A stretch of 20,472 bases of DNA from Bacillota bacterium (GTDB taxonomy: Bacteria; Bacillota; Negativicutes; Sporomusales; Sporomusaceae). The stretch is from contig JAEWGR010000073.1 of the NCBI GenBank assembly GCA_023388195.1, forward strand, positions 1 through 20,472. Reading direction: 5' to 3'. Position numbers and translations under genes: made by a program. The number at the start of each line of letters is the position of its first letter. Within the stretch, counting starts at the first letter, position 1. Positions 13,546-20,472 of this stretch are shown here, piece by piece. The notes beneath the pieces are model-generated. The model worked only from the letters and a program-made list of their open reading frames with translations, did not search any database and was not told the origin of the DNA.

Positions 13546-14490
13546 ATGCCATTTATCGAAAAAATTGCCTGGAATGACCTGCTGAATGTAAAAATGATCT
13601 TTTTAAGCATTATCATTGAAGCCCTGCCGTTTATTCTGATCGGCGTCTTTGTTTCCGCCCTGATTAATCAACTGGTTTCCGAACAGCTGCTGGCGAGGCT
13701 GCTGCCTAAAAACAAGTTATACAGTATCATACCGGCCTGTTTTATCGGTGTACTGTTTCCGGTCTGCGACTGCGGGATTGTGCCGATTGCCCGCAGGTTG
13801 ATAAAAAAGGGGGTGCCCATGCCGGCAGCTATTGCTTTCATGCTGACAGCACCAATTATAAACCCGGTTGTAGCCTCGGCAACCTCCTTTGCCTTTAACT
13901 CACCGGCCATTATGTGGCTCCGCTTAGGGATGGCCTTAGTTGTTGCCGTTAGCACGGCGGTGTGTTTAAGTACTATTTTCCGCGGTCCCGAACTCCGCAG
14001 CGAGGCGGCCTTACAGGAGTATGGTCATACCTGCGGCTGCAGTCACGGTGCACCTTCCCGGCCCGCACCCTATGACCGCTGCCTGAACGTACTGACAGAT
14101 GCCTGCAGCGAATTCTTTGAAATGGGGCGTTATCTGATTTTCGGGGCTTTACTCAGTTCGATCGCCCAAACCTTTATCCCCCATACAAGTATGACCGAGG
14201 TTGGACAGCATCCGGTTTTATCGCTGGCCATTATGATGGTATTTGCCTTTTTTGTTTCCATTTGCTCGACCTCCGACGCTTTTATTGCTGCCTCTTTCAG
14301 CGGTTCTTTCACAATCGCTTCCCTGCTGTGCTTTATGACCTACGGTCCCATGATTGATCTAAAAAACGCCTTTATGTTAAGCCATACCTTCCGGCCGCGC
14401 TTAGTACTGGCGCTTATTACAATTACTACCAGCTTGTGTTTTGCCGGCGCTTACTTGCTGAACATGCTATTAGAGGGGGTGCTGTTGTGA
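13546..14490 (+). CDS. YraQ/YcgR-type permease (DUF318 family), putative zinc-linked transporter
   Basis: A 314-residue integral membrane protein of the permease family once called DUF318. About eight helices are seen in two related halves. The signature motifs are FPVCDCGIVPIARRLIKKGV (72-91, with Cys74 and Cys76), TAPIINPVVA and SICSTSDAFIAASF (238-251). Between the halves lies a short Cys/His patch, GHTCGCSH (160-167), which could bind metal. In B. subtilis the relative YcgR is encoded with YcgQ and controlled by Zur. The divergent Zur-like gene here supports the same role, though the transported species is unproven. The start at 13546 has a GGGAG ribosome binding site. The end overlaps the next gene by 4 nt. 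Confidence 0.88.
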   Translation: MPFIEKIAWNDLLNVKMIFLSIIIEALPFILIGVFVSALINQLVSEQLLARLLPKNKLYSIIPACFIGVLFPVCDCGIVPIARRLIKKGVPMPAAIAFMLTAPIINPVVASATSFAFNSPAIMWLRLGMALVVAVSTAVCLSTIFRGPELRSEAALQEYGHTCGCSHGAPSRPAPYDRCLNVLTDACSEFFEMGRYLIFGALLSSIAQTFIPHTSMTEVGQHPVLSLAIMMVFAFFVSICSTSDAFIAASFSGSFTIASLLCFMTYGPMIDLKNAFMLSHTFRPRLVLALITITTSLCFAGAYLLNMLLEGVLL

Positions 14491-15242
14491 ACAACCGGGT
14501 AATCTCCATCACCGCTGCTATAAAAACTATGATTCTGTCCGGATTTTTTCTGCTGTTGGTATGGTTAAGCCAGACGGGGGAGCTGGCGCTATTGATTAAT
14601 CCCCGTTTTAAATCCCTGACAGAACTGGCGGCCTGCCTGTTATTAGCCATGAGTGTCGTCCAGGCAACTCATATTGTTCACAAGCCTGCCGGCTGCTGCG
14701 GTCATAGTCACAATGGCAGCTTAATCCCATTTATCCTGACCCTGCTGGTAGCCTTTTTAATTCCCAATACCAGCCTTGATGCCAGTGTGGCTGCTAATAA
14801 GGGACTGAATTTCCGCCTCGCCGCCGACACCGAGTCTGCCTTAGCCAATATTCCGCGCCCGTTGGCCAAAACACTGGCGGCCACCCCGTTCATCCAGGTG
14901 ACCGATATTAATTTTACGGAGGTCATGTTTGAGGTGACCAGTTTCCCCAATGATTATGCCGGCAAAGAGATTGAATTCACAGGCTTTGTCCTAAAAGACG
15001 CTTCTATGGCACCGGCGCAGTTCGCCCTCGCCCGCTATGTGATTATCTGCTGTTCAGCCGACGCTTCCCCCTACGGGCTTGTATGCACTGCCGCCACCAC
15101 CTACCCGTCAGACACCTGGCTGACTGTCAGGGGTACTATTCAGGTGGAAAAACAGGCAAAAAAAAATAGGGCCGTAGTTAACGTTACTACCGCCAAACCT
15201 GTACCCAAACCGGCACGGCCCTATATTTACCCCAGCATGTAG
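14487..15242 (+). CDS. TIGR03943-family (YcgQ-like) protein, partner of the permease
   Basis: A 251-residue protein with a GTG start at 14487 in the overlap GTGA with the permease stop, 6 nt after GAGGGGGT. Hydrophobic helices at about 13-29, 44-62 and 79-95 are joined by a short metal-binding-like stretch, HKPAGCCGHSH (65-75). The extracytoplasmic C-terminal domain (from about 125) contains FTGFVLKD, RYVIICCSADA (Cys188/Cys189) and YPSDTWLTVRGTI, the conserved core of the TIGR03943/YcgQ family. It is always found with a YcgR-type permease. Four-base overlap, Cys/His motifs in both proteins and the Zur-like neighbour indicate a coupled two-protein metal system. The biochemical activity is not known to me. 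Confidence 0.87.
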   Translation: MNNRVISITAAIKTMILSGFFLLLVWLSQTGELALLINPRFKSLTELAACLLLAMSVVQATHIVHKPAGCCGHSHNGSLIPFILTLLVAFLIPNTSLDASVAANKGLNFRLAADTESALANIPRPLAKTLAATPFIQVTDINFTEVMFEVTSFPNDYAGKEIEFTGFVLKDASMAPAQFALARYVIICCSADASPYGLVCTAATTYPSDTWLTVRGTIQVEKQAKKNRAVVNVTTAKPVPKPARPYIYPSM

Positions 15243-15311
15243 GGTCACTTTCAACACAGGGCCGGCTCTGATCAGTTGAGCGGAACCCGCACAATAAAGC
15301 CGGATCCTACA

Positions 15312-16817
15312 TCAGAAAGTGTCTTTTCCCATACTCTCCAGCACCATCATGAAATAAAGGCATGTGTGCCAGTCTGCTAAATTTATGCCAAAGTAATTTT
15401 GAATTTTATCTAACCGATCTAAAAAAGTTGTCCGGTGGATATATAGTTTATTCGCGGCCCGGGTTGCGTTAAATTTTTGTTCAAAATAGGTCTTTAATGT
15501 AAGCACATATTGTGTATGACGCAAGTGGTCATATTCCCTCATTTGCATAAAACCGTCCGGGTACAATGATTCTGGAATAAGATCATGATAAGAATTAGTC
15601 AGCATGTACTGTAAGCAATATGTTTCAAATTTATAATAAGGCAAACCAGAGGTTGTAGTTTTGCCAATTTCAAGTGCGGATAAAGCCTGGATGTAATAAT
15701 TTCGTACATTGTTGATATTCTTGAACTCCCGGCTTTTGCCGGCCTTAAGGTTGCTGTTTTGCAAAAAAGAACAAAAAGTAATCTCCGGCGTGTGAGGCAC
15801 GTCCAGAAGGGAGTGATTTATAATGGCAATGATATTCTTGTTATAGGCAAAGACAATGGCGGCTGTAAATATTTTTTCGATTTGGTCGCATTGATACTTA
15901 ATAATGTTATATCTTAGATCCAGCTCAGACAATTCAATACAGCAAACATAATAAGTATGGTCTGGTTTCCAAGTGAGCAAGGCCAGCGCTTTTTCAAAAG
16001 CTTGCCCGGAAACTGGTTTCTGGTTTAAATATTGCTTAAAATAATGTTCCAATGAAATTGAGGTATTTTCATCATCCAGTACGTCCTGTTCATAATGCAT
16101 CAGCACATAGCCGGCCATGTGCTGCAATAATGCAGCATCACTATTACGCAAAGAAATTTTCTCTTCAACCAGTGATATGTATACCGCAAACTGCCCGTGC
16201 GAGCGGACAATCAGCCCCAGGGCTCTGTCATCGTCCGAATCCCCCTGACAAATGATGGGTTCATCGCTTTGCCACATTTTTTGATAAAGGGGATCGTACT
16301 TAAAATGATCGATAAAGCGGTGTGGGATATAGGCATATTTTATATTCTGGGGATCATGCCGGGGACCGGCCAGGATTCGATAATCTGAATCGCAGAAATA
16401 CATGGGGTTCTGGAAAATGGCGGCCGATACATCAACGATATATTGCAGATCTAAACGGGAATTAATGCATTCTTGCAAACGCTGATCCCAAAGATCATAT
16501 TGATCATATAGTTTTTGCAGCATATTAAATAAACGAAAGACATCAAGGCTTTCGGAGACACAGATTATAGAAAATGGTTGCACAAAATAGGCGGCCGGCG
16601 GCGTCCCGATACAAATCAGGCAGCTTTCCAGTTCACCAGCAAGAAAAGGAGGTAAGGTAGAAGCAGCAGCAATATAGACATGCTTGGAGTGCAATATGTT
16701 TTGTTGCAGGTAATGTTCGGGACGATGTAAATGCAAAACATAGGGGAAGTCGCCATATTTCTCATAAGTAATATAAGCGGCAAGCCGCTGGGAAATCAAA
16801 CCAATACTTAATTTCAT
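15312..16817 (-). CDS. PucR/CdaR-type transcriptional regulator
   Basis: A 501-residue protein whose C-terminal 60 or so residues match the PucR-type helix-turn-helix (LKTYFEQKFNATRAANKLYI, then HRTTFLDRLDKIQNYFGINL). The N-terminal part (1-110) shows hydrophobic strands and resembles the sensor region of PucR-like regulators. A middle part (about 130-245) may be GAF-like. The ligand is unknown. A TTG three bases upstream also reads in frame, but the ATG at 16817 sits 6 nt after AGGGGGTG and is preferred. It lies 149 nt downstream of the emrB-like gene on the same strand with its own promoter and operator-like palindrome. It may regulate itself and perhaps the efflux genes. It converges with the TIGR03943 gene with no clear terminator between. 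Confidence 0.8.
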   Translation of the reverse strand: MKLSIGLISQRLAAYITYEKYGDFPYVLHLHRPEHYLQQNILHSKHVYIAAASTLPPFLAGELESCLICIGTPPAAYFVQPFSIICVSESLDVFRLFNMLQKLYDQYDLWDQRLQECINSRLDLQYIVDVSAAIFQNPMYFCDSDYRILAGPRHDPQNIKYAYIPHRFIDHFKYDPLYQKMWQSDEPIICQGDSDDDRALGLIVRSHGQFAVYISLVEEKISLRNSDAALLQHMAGYVLMHYEQDVLDDENTSISLEHYFKQYLNQKPVSGQAFEKALALLTWKPDHTYYVCCIELSELDLRYNIIKYQCDQIEKIFTAAIVFAYNKNIIAIINHSLLDVPHTPEITFCSFLQNSNLKAGKSREFKNINNVRNYYIQALSALEIGKTTTSGLPYYKFETYCLQYMLTNSYHDLIPESLYPDGFMQMREYDHLRHTQYVLTLKTYFEQKFNATRAANKLYIHRTTFLDRLDKIQNYFGINLADWHTCLYFMMVLESMGKDTF

Positions 16818-16831
16818 CAATTACACCCCCT

Positions 16832-16875
16832 ATTTACACACTGTAAATTGTAGGTTTTTCCTTTTAAAAAGTCAA
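16832..16875 (-). promoter_or_regulatory. Promoter and start-site palindrome of the PucR-type gene
   Basis: On the minus strand TTGACT (16875-16870), 17 nt and TACAAT (16852-16847) form a strong sigma-A promoter. The perfect palindrome ATTTACA-cac-TGTAAAT (16832-16848) overlaps the -10 box and covers the start site, the position of a repressor operator. The start codon lies 14 nt downstream of the palindrome. Confidence 0.68.
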
Positions 16876-16910
16876 TACAATCGGCTGGCTATCATCCAAA
16901 CAGCGCAGTA

Positions 16911-16960
16911 AGCAATAAACAACGGCTATTATCTGCAGATAATAGCCGTTGTTTATTGCT
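16911..16960. repeat. 50-bp perfect palindrome
   Basis: Positions 16911-16935 are exactly the reverse complement of 16936-16960, with no loop; the centre is CTGCAG. The core GGCTATTATCTGCAG is flanked by AT-rich ends. It starts 6 bases beyond the stop of the EmrB-like gene and lies 62 bp upstream of the PucR-gene -10 box. As RNA it would form a long hairpin that could end emrB transcription, but no T run follows on the minus strand. Confidence 0.9.
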
Positions 16961-16966
16961 GCAAGG

Positions 16967-18592
16967 TTATTCTATCACAGGCGGCGGTGGCCCCTGCTTC
17001 ACTTTGCTTACCCGCAAAAATACAGCAGGTATCAGAATAAGTGTGGACGCTGCCAATAAAGCGAAAAAAACATCATCAAACGCAAAAATCACTGACTGGC
17101 GCTGCACCAGGCCGCTGATCATTGCCATAGCCTTATGCTGAACAATACCCGGTGAGTAACCGGATTGCAGCCAGATATTATCAATATAGGTTAACATATG
17201 CCTGGTCGCACCCGGCGGGGTGCCAGCCCCCCAGAGCAGTTTTTCCATGCCAACAAGGGTATTTTTCATAGCCGCAGACGCTACATTAATGTTTTCGGCG
17301 TTGTGGGCCAGGTGGTAAATCCCCCTGTTCTGCATCAGGGTCGATACCAGCGCGATACCAAAGGAACCGGCCAGCTGACGGATAGTATTGCTGAGAGAAC
17401 TTGCCCGGCTGATCTTGTCCAGCGGTACCGAATTCATCCCCATCACTGTCACTGTCATGAGGAATAGTCCGAAACCTATGCCACGGAGGATCATGCCTAC
17501 GGTGATCGTCCGGTACGTAGTATCCATATCCAGATACATGAAAGGTACGACGCTGGCAATCAGGAAACCGATACCGGCAAGAACTACCGGCTTTGCACCG
17601 AACCGGTCTGCCAGTTTAGCCGCTACTGGCATAGCCAGACCGGAAGCGATAGCCGAGGGCAGCATGAGAATACCGGACTGCATCGCTGAATAATCGCGAA
17701 TATTCTCAAAGTACAGGGGAAAGACAAAAATGGTGGCAAATAAGACACCATAGCCCATAAAGTTAACCACTGAGCTAAAGGAAAAATTCCAGTCGGTGAA
17801 CAACCGCAAATCAATAACCGGTTGCTCGTGATTCAGTTCGATCACGAAAAACAGGGTCAAGCTGGCCAAACCAACATATAGCAAACTGAGGATATAGGCT
17901 GACGTCCAGCCTTTATCCACACCTTTGCTTAACGCCAGCAAAAGGCAGAACAGCCCGACAGCGGAGGTTAGCACCCCGCCCAGATCAAATTTGCTCTCCC
18001 GGTGCAGGGGAGTTTCCCGCAGTACCAGTGCCGCAGCAATATAGCCAATGACTCCTACCGGGATATTAATAGTAAAGATGAGTCGCCAGTCCCAATACTC
18101 TACCAGGTAACCGCATAGTGTTGGGCCGACCGCCGGTGCCACCATGGCCGATATGCCCCAGATTCCCAGAGCCATGTTTCTTTCTTTAACCGGGAAACTC
18201 TGATATACGATAGTCATAGTGACTGGAATGATCAACCCGCCACCAATAGCCTGAATTACGCGAAACGTAATCATTGATTCATTGCTCCAGGCCATACCGC
18301 AGAGCAAGGAACCTACGGTAAACGCCATCAGGCTCAGCAAGTACATACGTCTGGTGCCAAAAACGTCACAAAAATAGCCAGTGACCGGTTGCAGCACGCC
18401 CATTGTCAGCATGTAGGCCGTCAAAATCCACTGGGCGTCTTCTGCATCAACGGAAAAAACGGCCATCATTTTGGGAATAGCAATATTGACAATATTAGTA
18501 TCCAAAATGCTCATGAATCCACCGATGATAGTTACACCCAGCGCCCACCACCGGTAACGGTCTTCGGCAATTGCCAGCCGAGGAATGTTCAT
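16967..18592 (-). CDS. emrB: EmrB/QacA-type MFS efflux transporter (DHA2 family)
   Basis: A 541-residue, 14-helix drug:H+ antiporter of the DHA2 group. Family motifs are seen: LDTNIVNIAIPKM in helix 1, WILTAYMLTMGVLQPVTGYF, then FGTRRMYLLSLMAFTVGSLL (motif A region), RVIQAIGGGLIIPVTMTIVY, and AMVAPAVGPTLCGYLVEYWD (motif C, antiporter) followed by WRLIFTINIPVG. The ATG at 18592 is preferred over an upstream in-frame TTG that overlaps the emrA stop. The start is 14 nt after that stop, so the two genes form a unit. The protein exports hydrophobic or cationic compounds with its periplasmic adaptor; the true substrate is unknown. Confidence 0.92.
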   Translation of the reverse strand: MNIPRLAIAEDRYRWWALGVTIIGGFMSILDTNIVNIAIPKMMAVFSVDAEDAQWILTAYMLTMGVLQPVTGYFCDVFGTRRMYLLSLMAFTVGSLLCGMAWSNESMITFRVIQAIGGGLIIPVTMTIVYQSFPVKERNMALGIWGISAMVAPAVGPTLCGYLVEYWDWRLIFTINIPVGVIGYIAAALVLRETPLHRESKFDLGGVLTSAVGLFCLLLALSKGVDKGWTSAYILSLLYVGLASLTLFFVIELNHEQPVIDLRLFTDWNFSFSSVVNFMGYGVLFATIFVFPLYFENIRDYSAMQSGILMLPSAIASGLAMPVAAKLADRFGAKPVVLAGIGFLIASVVPFMYLDMDTTYRTITVGMILRGIGFGLFLMTVTVMGMNSVPLDKISRASSLSNTIRQLAGSFGIALVSTLMQNRGIYHLAHNAENINVASAAMKNTLVGMEKLLWGAGTPPGATRHMLTYIDNIWLQSGYSPGIVQHKAMAMISGLVQRQSVIFAFDDVFFALLAASTLILIPAVFLRVSKVKQGPPPPVIE

Positions 18593-18606
18593 ACCCTCCA
18601 CCCCCG

Positions 18607-19629
18607 TCAATCCAACTGGACTTTAATAATCGCCGACATACCCGGCCGGAAAACAACGTCGCGCTGATCAGGCAGACTGATTTTGATCGGAATGCGCTGC
18701 GTAACCTTAGTAAAGTTATTAGATGCATTCTCAGTAGGTATTAGGGCGAATACTGAAGTTGCAACATGGCCGATTTCGTATATTTTACCGTTGAACTTTT
18801 GCCCTGGATATCCGTCTATTGTATACTCGACCGGCTGTCCGACTTTAAGCTTGCCGACATAGGTCTCTTCAATACGGGCGTTAACCCACACATCATTGGT
18901 GCTGACAATGCTAAACAGTGGCTGTCCCATAACCACCACTTCCCCCGTGTTGGCCGACTTAAGAGCCACCACCCCGTCAAACGGGGAAACGATGGTGGTA
19001 TCGGCATACGTCAGGTTAAGCGCTGCCAAGGACGCTTCGGCCAGCTTGACCTGGGCTGCAGACGCACGGATAGTCTCCTCGCGGGTGCCGGTTACTGCCA
19101 GATCTAATGCCTGGCTGGCGGCAGTATAGGCCTCTTGAGTTACCTGATAGGATGTCCGGGCATTATCCCGCTGCGCAGCGCTGATTGCCCCGTCCCTGTA
19201 CAGCGTGGCCATCCGCTCGTTGTTGACCGCAGCATTGTCCAGGTTGGCCCTAGCCTGGTCGGCAGCCGCCCGGGCCTGCTGGATTTCCTGCGGACGGTTG
19301 CCGTTCACAAGCTGTTCATAATTGGCTTTCGCCGCCGCCAACACCGCTTCCGCCTGGGCCTTTTGGGCCAGGATATCCTGCGGATCAATCCGGGCCAGCA
19401 CCTGCCCAGCCTTTATTGTGTCCCCTTCCGCCACCGCCAGTTGAGCGACCTTGCCGGTGACCTTGCTGCTAATTGTTACAATCGTGCCGCTAACGCGCGC
19501 ATCGTCTGTACTTACATATTTAGTCGAATAGTACCAATATCCGCCCCCGGCGGCAATGCCGATCGCTATAAACAGGATCAGTAGTCCCGCAACAACCCGG
19601 CGCTTTTTTTCATTTCCGCTTTCGGTCAT
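18607..19629 (-). CDS. emrA: EmrA/HlyD-type membrane fusion protein
   Basis: A 340-residue periplasmic adaptor. It has one N-terminal anchor (about 11-33), then the EmrA signature YVSTDDARVSGTIVTISSKV, a biotinyl-lipoyl-like half motif (VAEGDTIKAGQVLARIDPQD), and an Ala/Gln-rich coiled coil at about 76-190. The second lipoyl half (TIVSPFDGVVALKSANTGEV) and beta-barrel parts (VWVNARIEETYVGKLKVGQP) follow. It links the inner-membrane MFS pump to an outer-membrane channel, which fits a diderm cell; no TolC-like gene lies in the window. The start at 19629 has GGAGG about 9 nt upstream. It is the first gene of the efflux unit, with a 302-nt upstream region that may hold operators. Confidence 0.92.
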   Translation of the reverse strand: MTESGNEKKRRVVAGLLILFIAIGIAAGGGYWYYSTKYVSTDDARVSGTIVTISSKVTGKVAQLAVAEGDTIKAGQVLARIDPQDILAQKAQAEAVLAAAKANYEQLVNGNRPQEIQQARAAADQARANLDNAAVNNERMATLYRDGAISAAQRDNARTSYQVTQEAYTAASQALDLAVTGTREETIRASAAQVKLAEASLAALNLTYADTTIVSPFDGVVALKSANTGEVVVMGQPLFSIVSTNDVWVNARIEETYVGKLKVGQPVEYTIDGYPGQKFNGKIYEIGHVATSVFALIPTENASNNFTKVTQRIPIKISLPDQRDVVFRPGMSAIIKVQLD

Positions 19630-19931
19630 TCCTTTCTTCCTCCCCCCTAATTACCATGCCGCCCGATAGATTTCTTAGCCAACACGCCGGAAGCTGCCCT
19701 GACTGTTTACACCAAGGCCAGTCAGAGTATAGGCATTTCGTCTCCCGTTCATCGGCTTATAATTAAACCTATTTTGCATATATGCTTCTTTATCGCTTAT
19801 TTTACTACAGCCTGTCTGTTTATTTACAGCCGCAATTCGTTGACTTTTTTGAAGTAAAACACTACATTTTGTAGTTCAGGCACATAAAAATGACGGTAGA
19901 AGGCCCCAATATTCTCAAACAAGTTGTCTTG
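19630..19931. other. Upstream region of the efflux unit, with palindromes and no gene
   Basis: No gene is seen in these 302 bases. A perfect 15-bp palindrome ACTACA-ttt-TGTAGT lies at 19861-19875. ATTTACA at 19822-19828 repeats the half-site found at the PucR-type gene. GCATATATGC (19778-19787 region) is a short palindrome. An inverted repeat CTGACTG (19699-19705) with CAGTCAG (19719-19725) could form a leader hairpin before emrA. I could not choose one clear -35/-10 pair for emrA. No T-tailed terminator for the MFS gene ending at 19932 is evident. Confidence 0.45.
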
Positions 19932-20472
19932 CTAGTCGGAATAAGGCACGTTTTGCCGGCTGCCGAAACGCTGATAGAGCAGCCAGTAGAGGATAAAAAA
20001 CAGGATTGACACGATATACATAATGGAATATCCCGTCCGAGCCGCGATAGTCCCCAGCAGAATAGCTCCTAAACCAATGCCTAAATCAAAGGCATTAAAA
20101 AAAGTACCCATTGCGTGTTCACGCCGGTTCACCGGTACAACGTTAATGCACCAGGCCTGTAAAGCAGGAAATGCGGCTCCCATGCCGGTTCCATAGAAAG
20201 CGGCGGCAATAATGAGGACCGTCGTGGTCGAAGCCGTAGACAGCAGCAAGGTGCCGATGCTGCAAAGAATAGCAGAGACGGCAATAATAATGCCCGGACC
20301 TTTCTGATCAAATATCCTGCCGGCCACAAAGCGCACAAGCAACCCGGCCATGGCATTCACAAAAAAGAAATAGGCAACCTTGGGAATTGCTGCTTCCTTG
20401 GCATATAAAACAACAAATGCCAGAATTCCCCCGAAAGACAAGCCCAACAACAAGGCCAGACCAGACTGCAGC
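19932..20472 (-). CDS. MFS transporter, C-terminal part (runs off the right edge)
   Basis: The reading frame stays open to the window edge, giving about 180 C-terminal residues of a major facilitator protein whose N-terminal half lies outside. The visible part has about six helices. It includes AMAGLLVRFVAGRIFDQKGP, the motif-A-like loop that opens the second half of 12-helix MFS proteins, then YGTGMGAAFPALQAWCINVV with PVNRREHAMGTFFNAFDLGI, typical of DHA1-type exporters. The final residues (RFGSRQNVPYSD) are cytoplasmic. It ends 302 nt before emrA on the same strand, so it is probably a separate unit. Substrate unknown. Confidence 0.88.
   Translation of the reverse strand, partial: LQSGLALLLGLSFGGILAFVVLYAKEAAIPKVAYFFFVNAMAGLLVRFVAGRIFDQKGPGIIIAVSAILCSIGTLLLSTASTTTVLIIAAAFYGTGMGAAFPALQAWCINVVPVNRREHAMGTFFNAFDLGIGLGAILLGTIAARTGYSIMYIVSILFFILYWLLYQRFGSRQNVPYSD

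Noticed and set aside
15243..15321. Inverted repeat CACTTTC/GAAAGTG as a terminator between convergent genes
   Set aside because: Arms are only 7 bp, far apart, one lies in the PucR-type coding end, and no T run follows.
19740..19780. Third SigD-like promoter (AAAA, 15 nt, GCCGATGA on the minus strand) before emrA
   Set aside because: Both elements deviate from consensus and an efflux unit is not an expected motility gene; it is likely chance in AT-rich DNA.

Overview
The window looks like a chromosomal segment of a spore-forming, Gram-negative-type Firmicute (class Negativicutes, probably the Sporomusa/Pelosinus group). Three things point there. Ribosome binding sites are strong and GGAGG-rich, as in Firmicutes. 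There is a CotF-like spore coat gene. There is also a secreted beta-barrel protein ending in Phe, which implies an outer membrane. The assignment is inference; the window has no rRNA, tRNA, CRISPR array or intact insertion sequence.

Layout. 1-2440 (minus): start of a kdpFABC potassium-pump operon (kdpF, kdpA, first 210 codons of kdpB), preceded by a KdpE-like operator. 2441-3020: gene-poor stretch bounded by two related hairpins, holding a candidate 28-residue hydrophobic peptide gene. 3021-3914 (minus): ABM-type monooxygenase and flavin-reductase-like pair. 4077-4810 (plus): CotF-like coat gene with a Gln/Ser-rich insert, a possible 38-residue ORF before it, and a shared terminator after it. 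4827-5969 (minus): HD-GYP cyclic-di-GMP phosphodiesterase with a SigD-type promoter. 6083-6765 (plus): outer-membrane beta-barrel gene behind a Pho-box-like repeat. 6776-9242: divergent MocR regulator and EamA transporter. 9171-11234 (minus): dCache chemoreceptor whose 3' end overlaps the transporter gene. 11456-11910 (plus): 115-residue protein of unknown function with a strong promoter.

12005-15242 is a putative zinc locus. A Fur-family (Zur-like) regulator and ZnuA lipoprotein are divergent from a YraQ/YcgR-type permease and a TIGR03943-type partner. The two units share one nearly symmetric promoter inside a 39-bp inverted repeat. No znuB or znuC is nearby. 15312-19629 (minus) carries an EmrAB-type efflux pair followed by a PucR-type regulator. 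That regulator's promoter has a palindrome at the start site, and a 50-bp perfect palindrome separates the two units. The right edge holds the C-terminal part of another MFS transporter.

The most notable items are the symmetric bidirectional promoter with its zinc-type gene set, the hairpin-flanked small-peptide unit at 2558-3008, the Pho-box-like promoter of the outer-membrane protein, and the 50-bp palindrome. I did not see a clear, wholly new multi-gene system.
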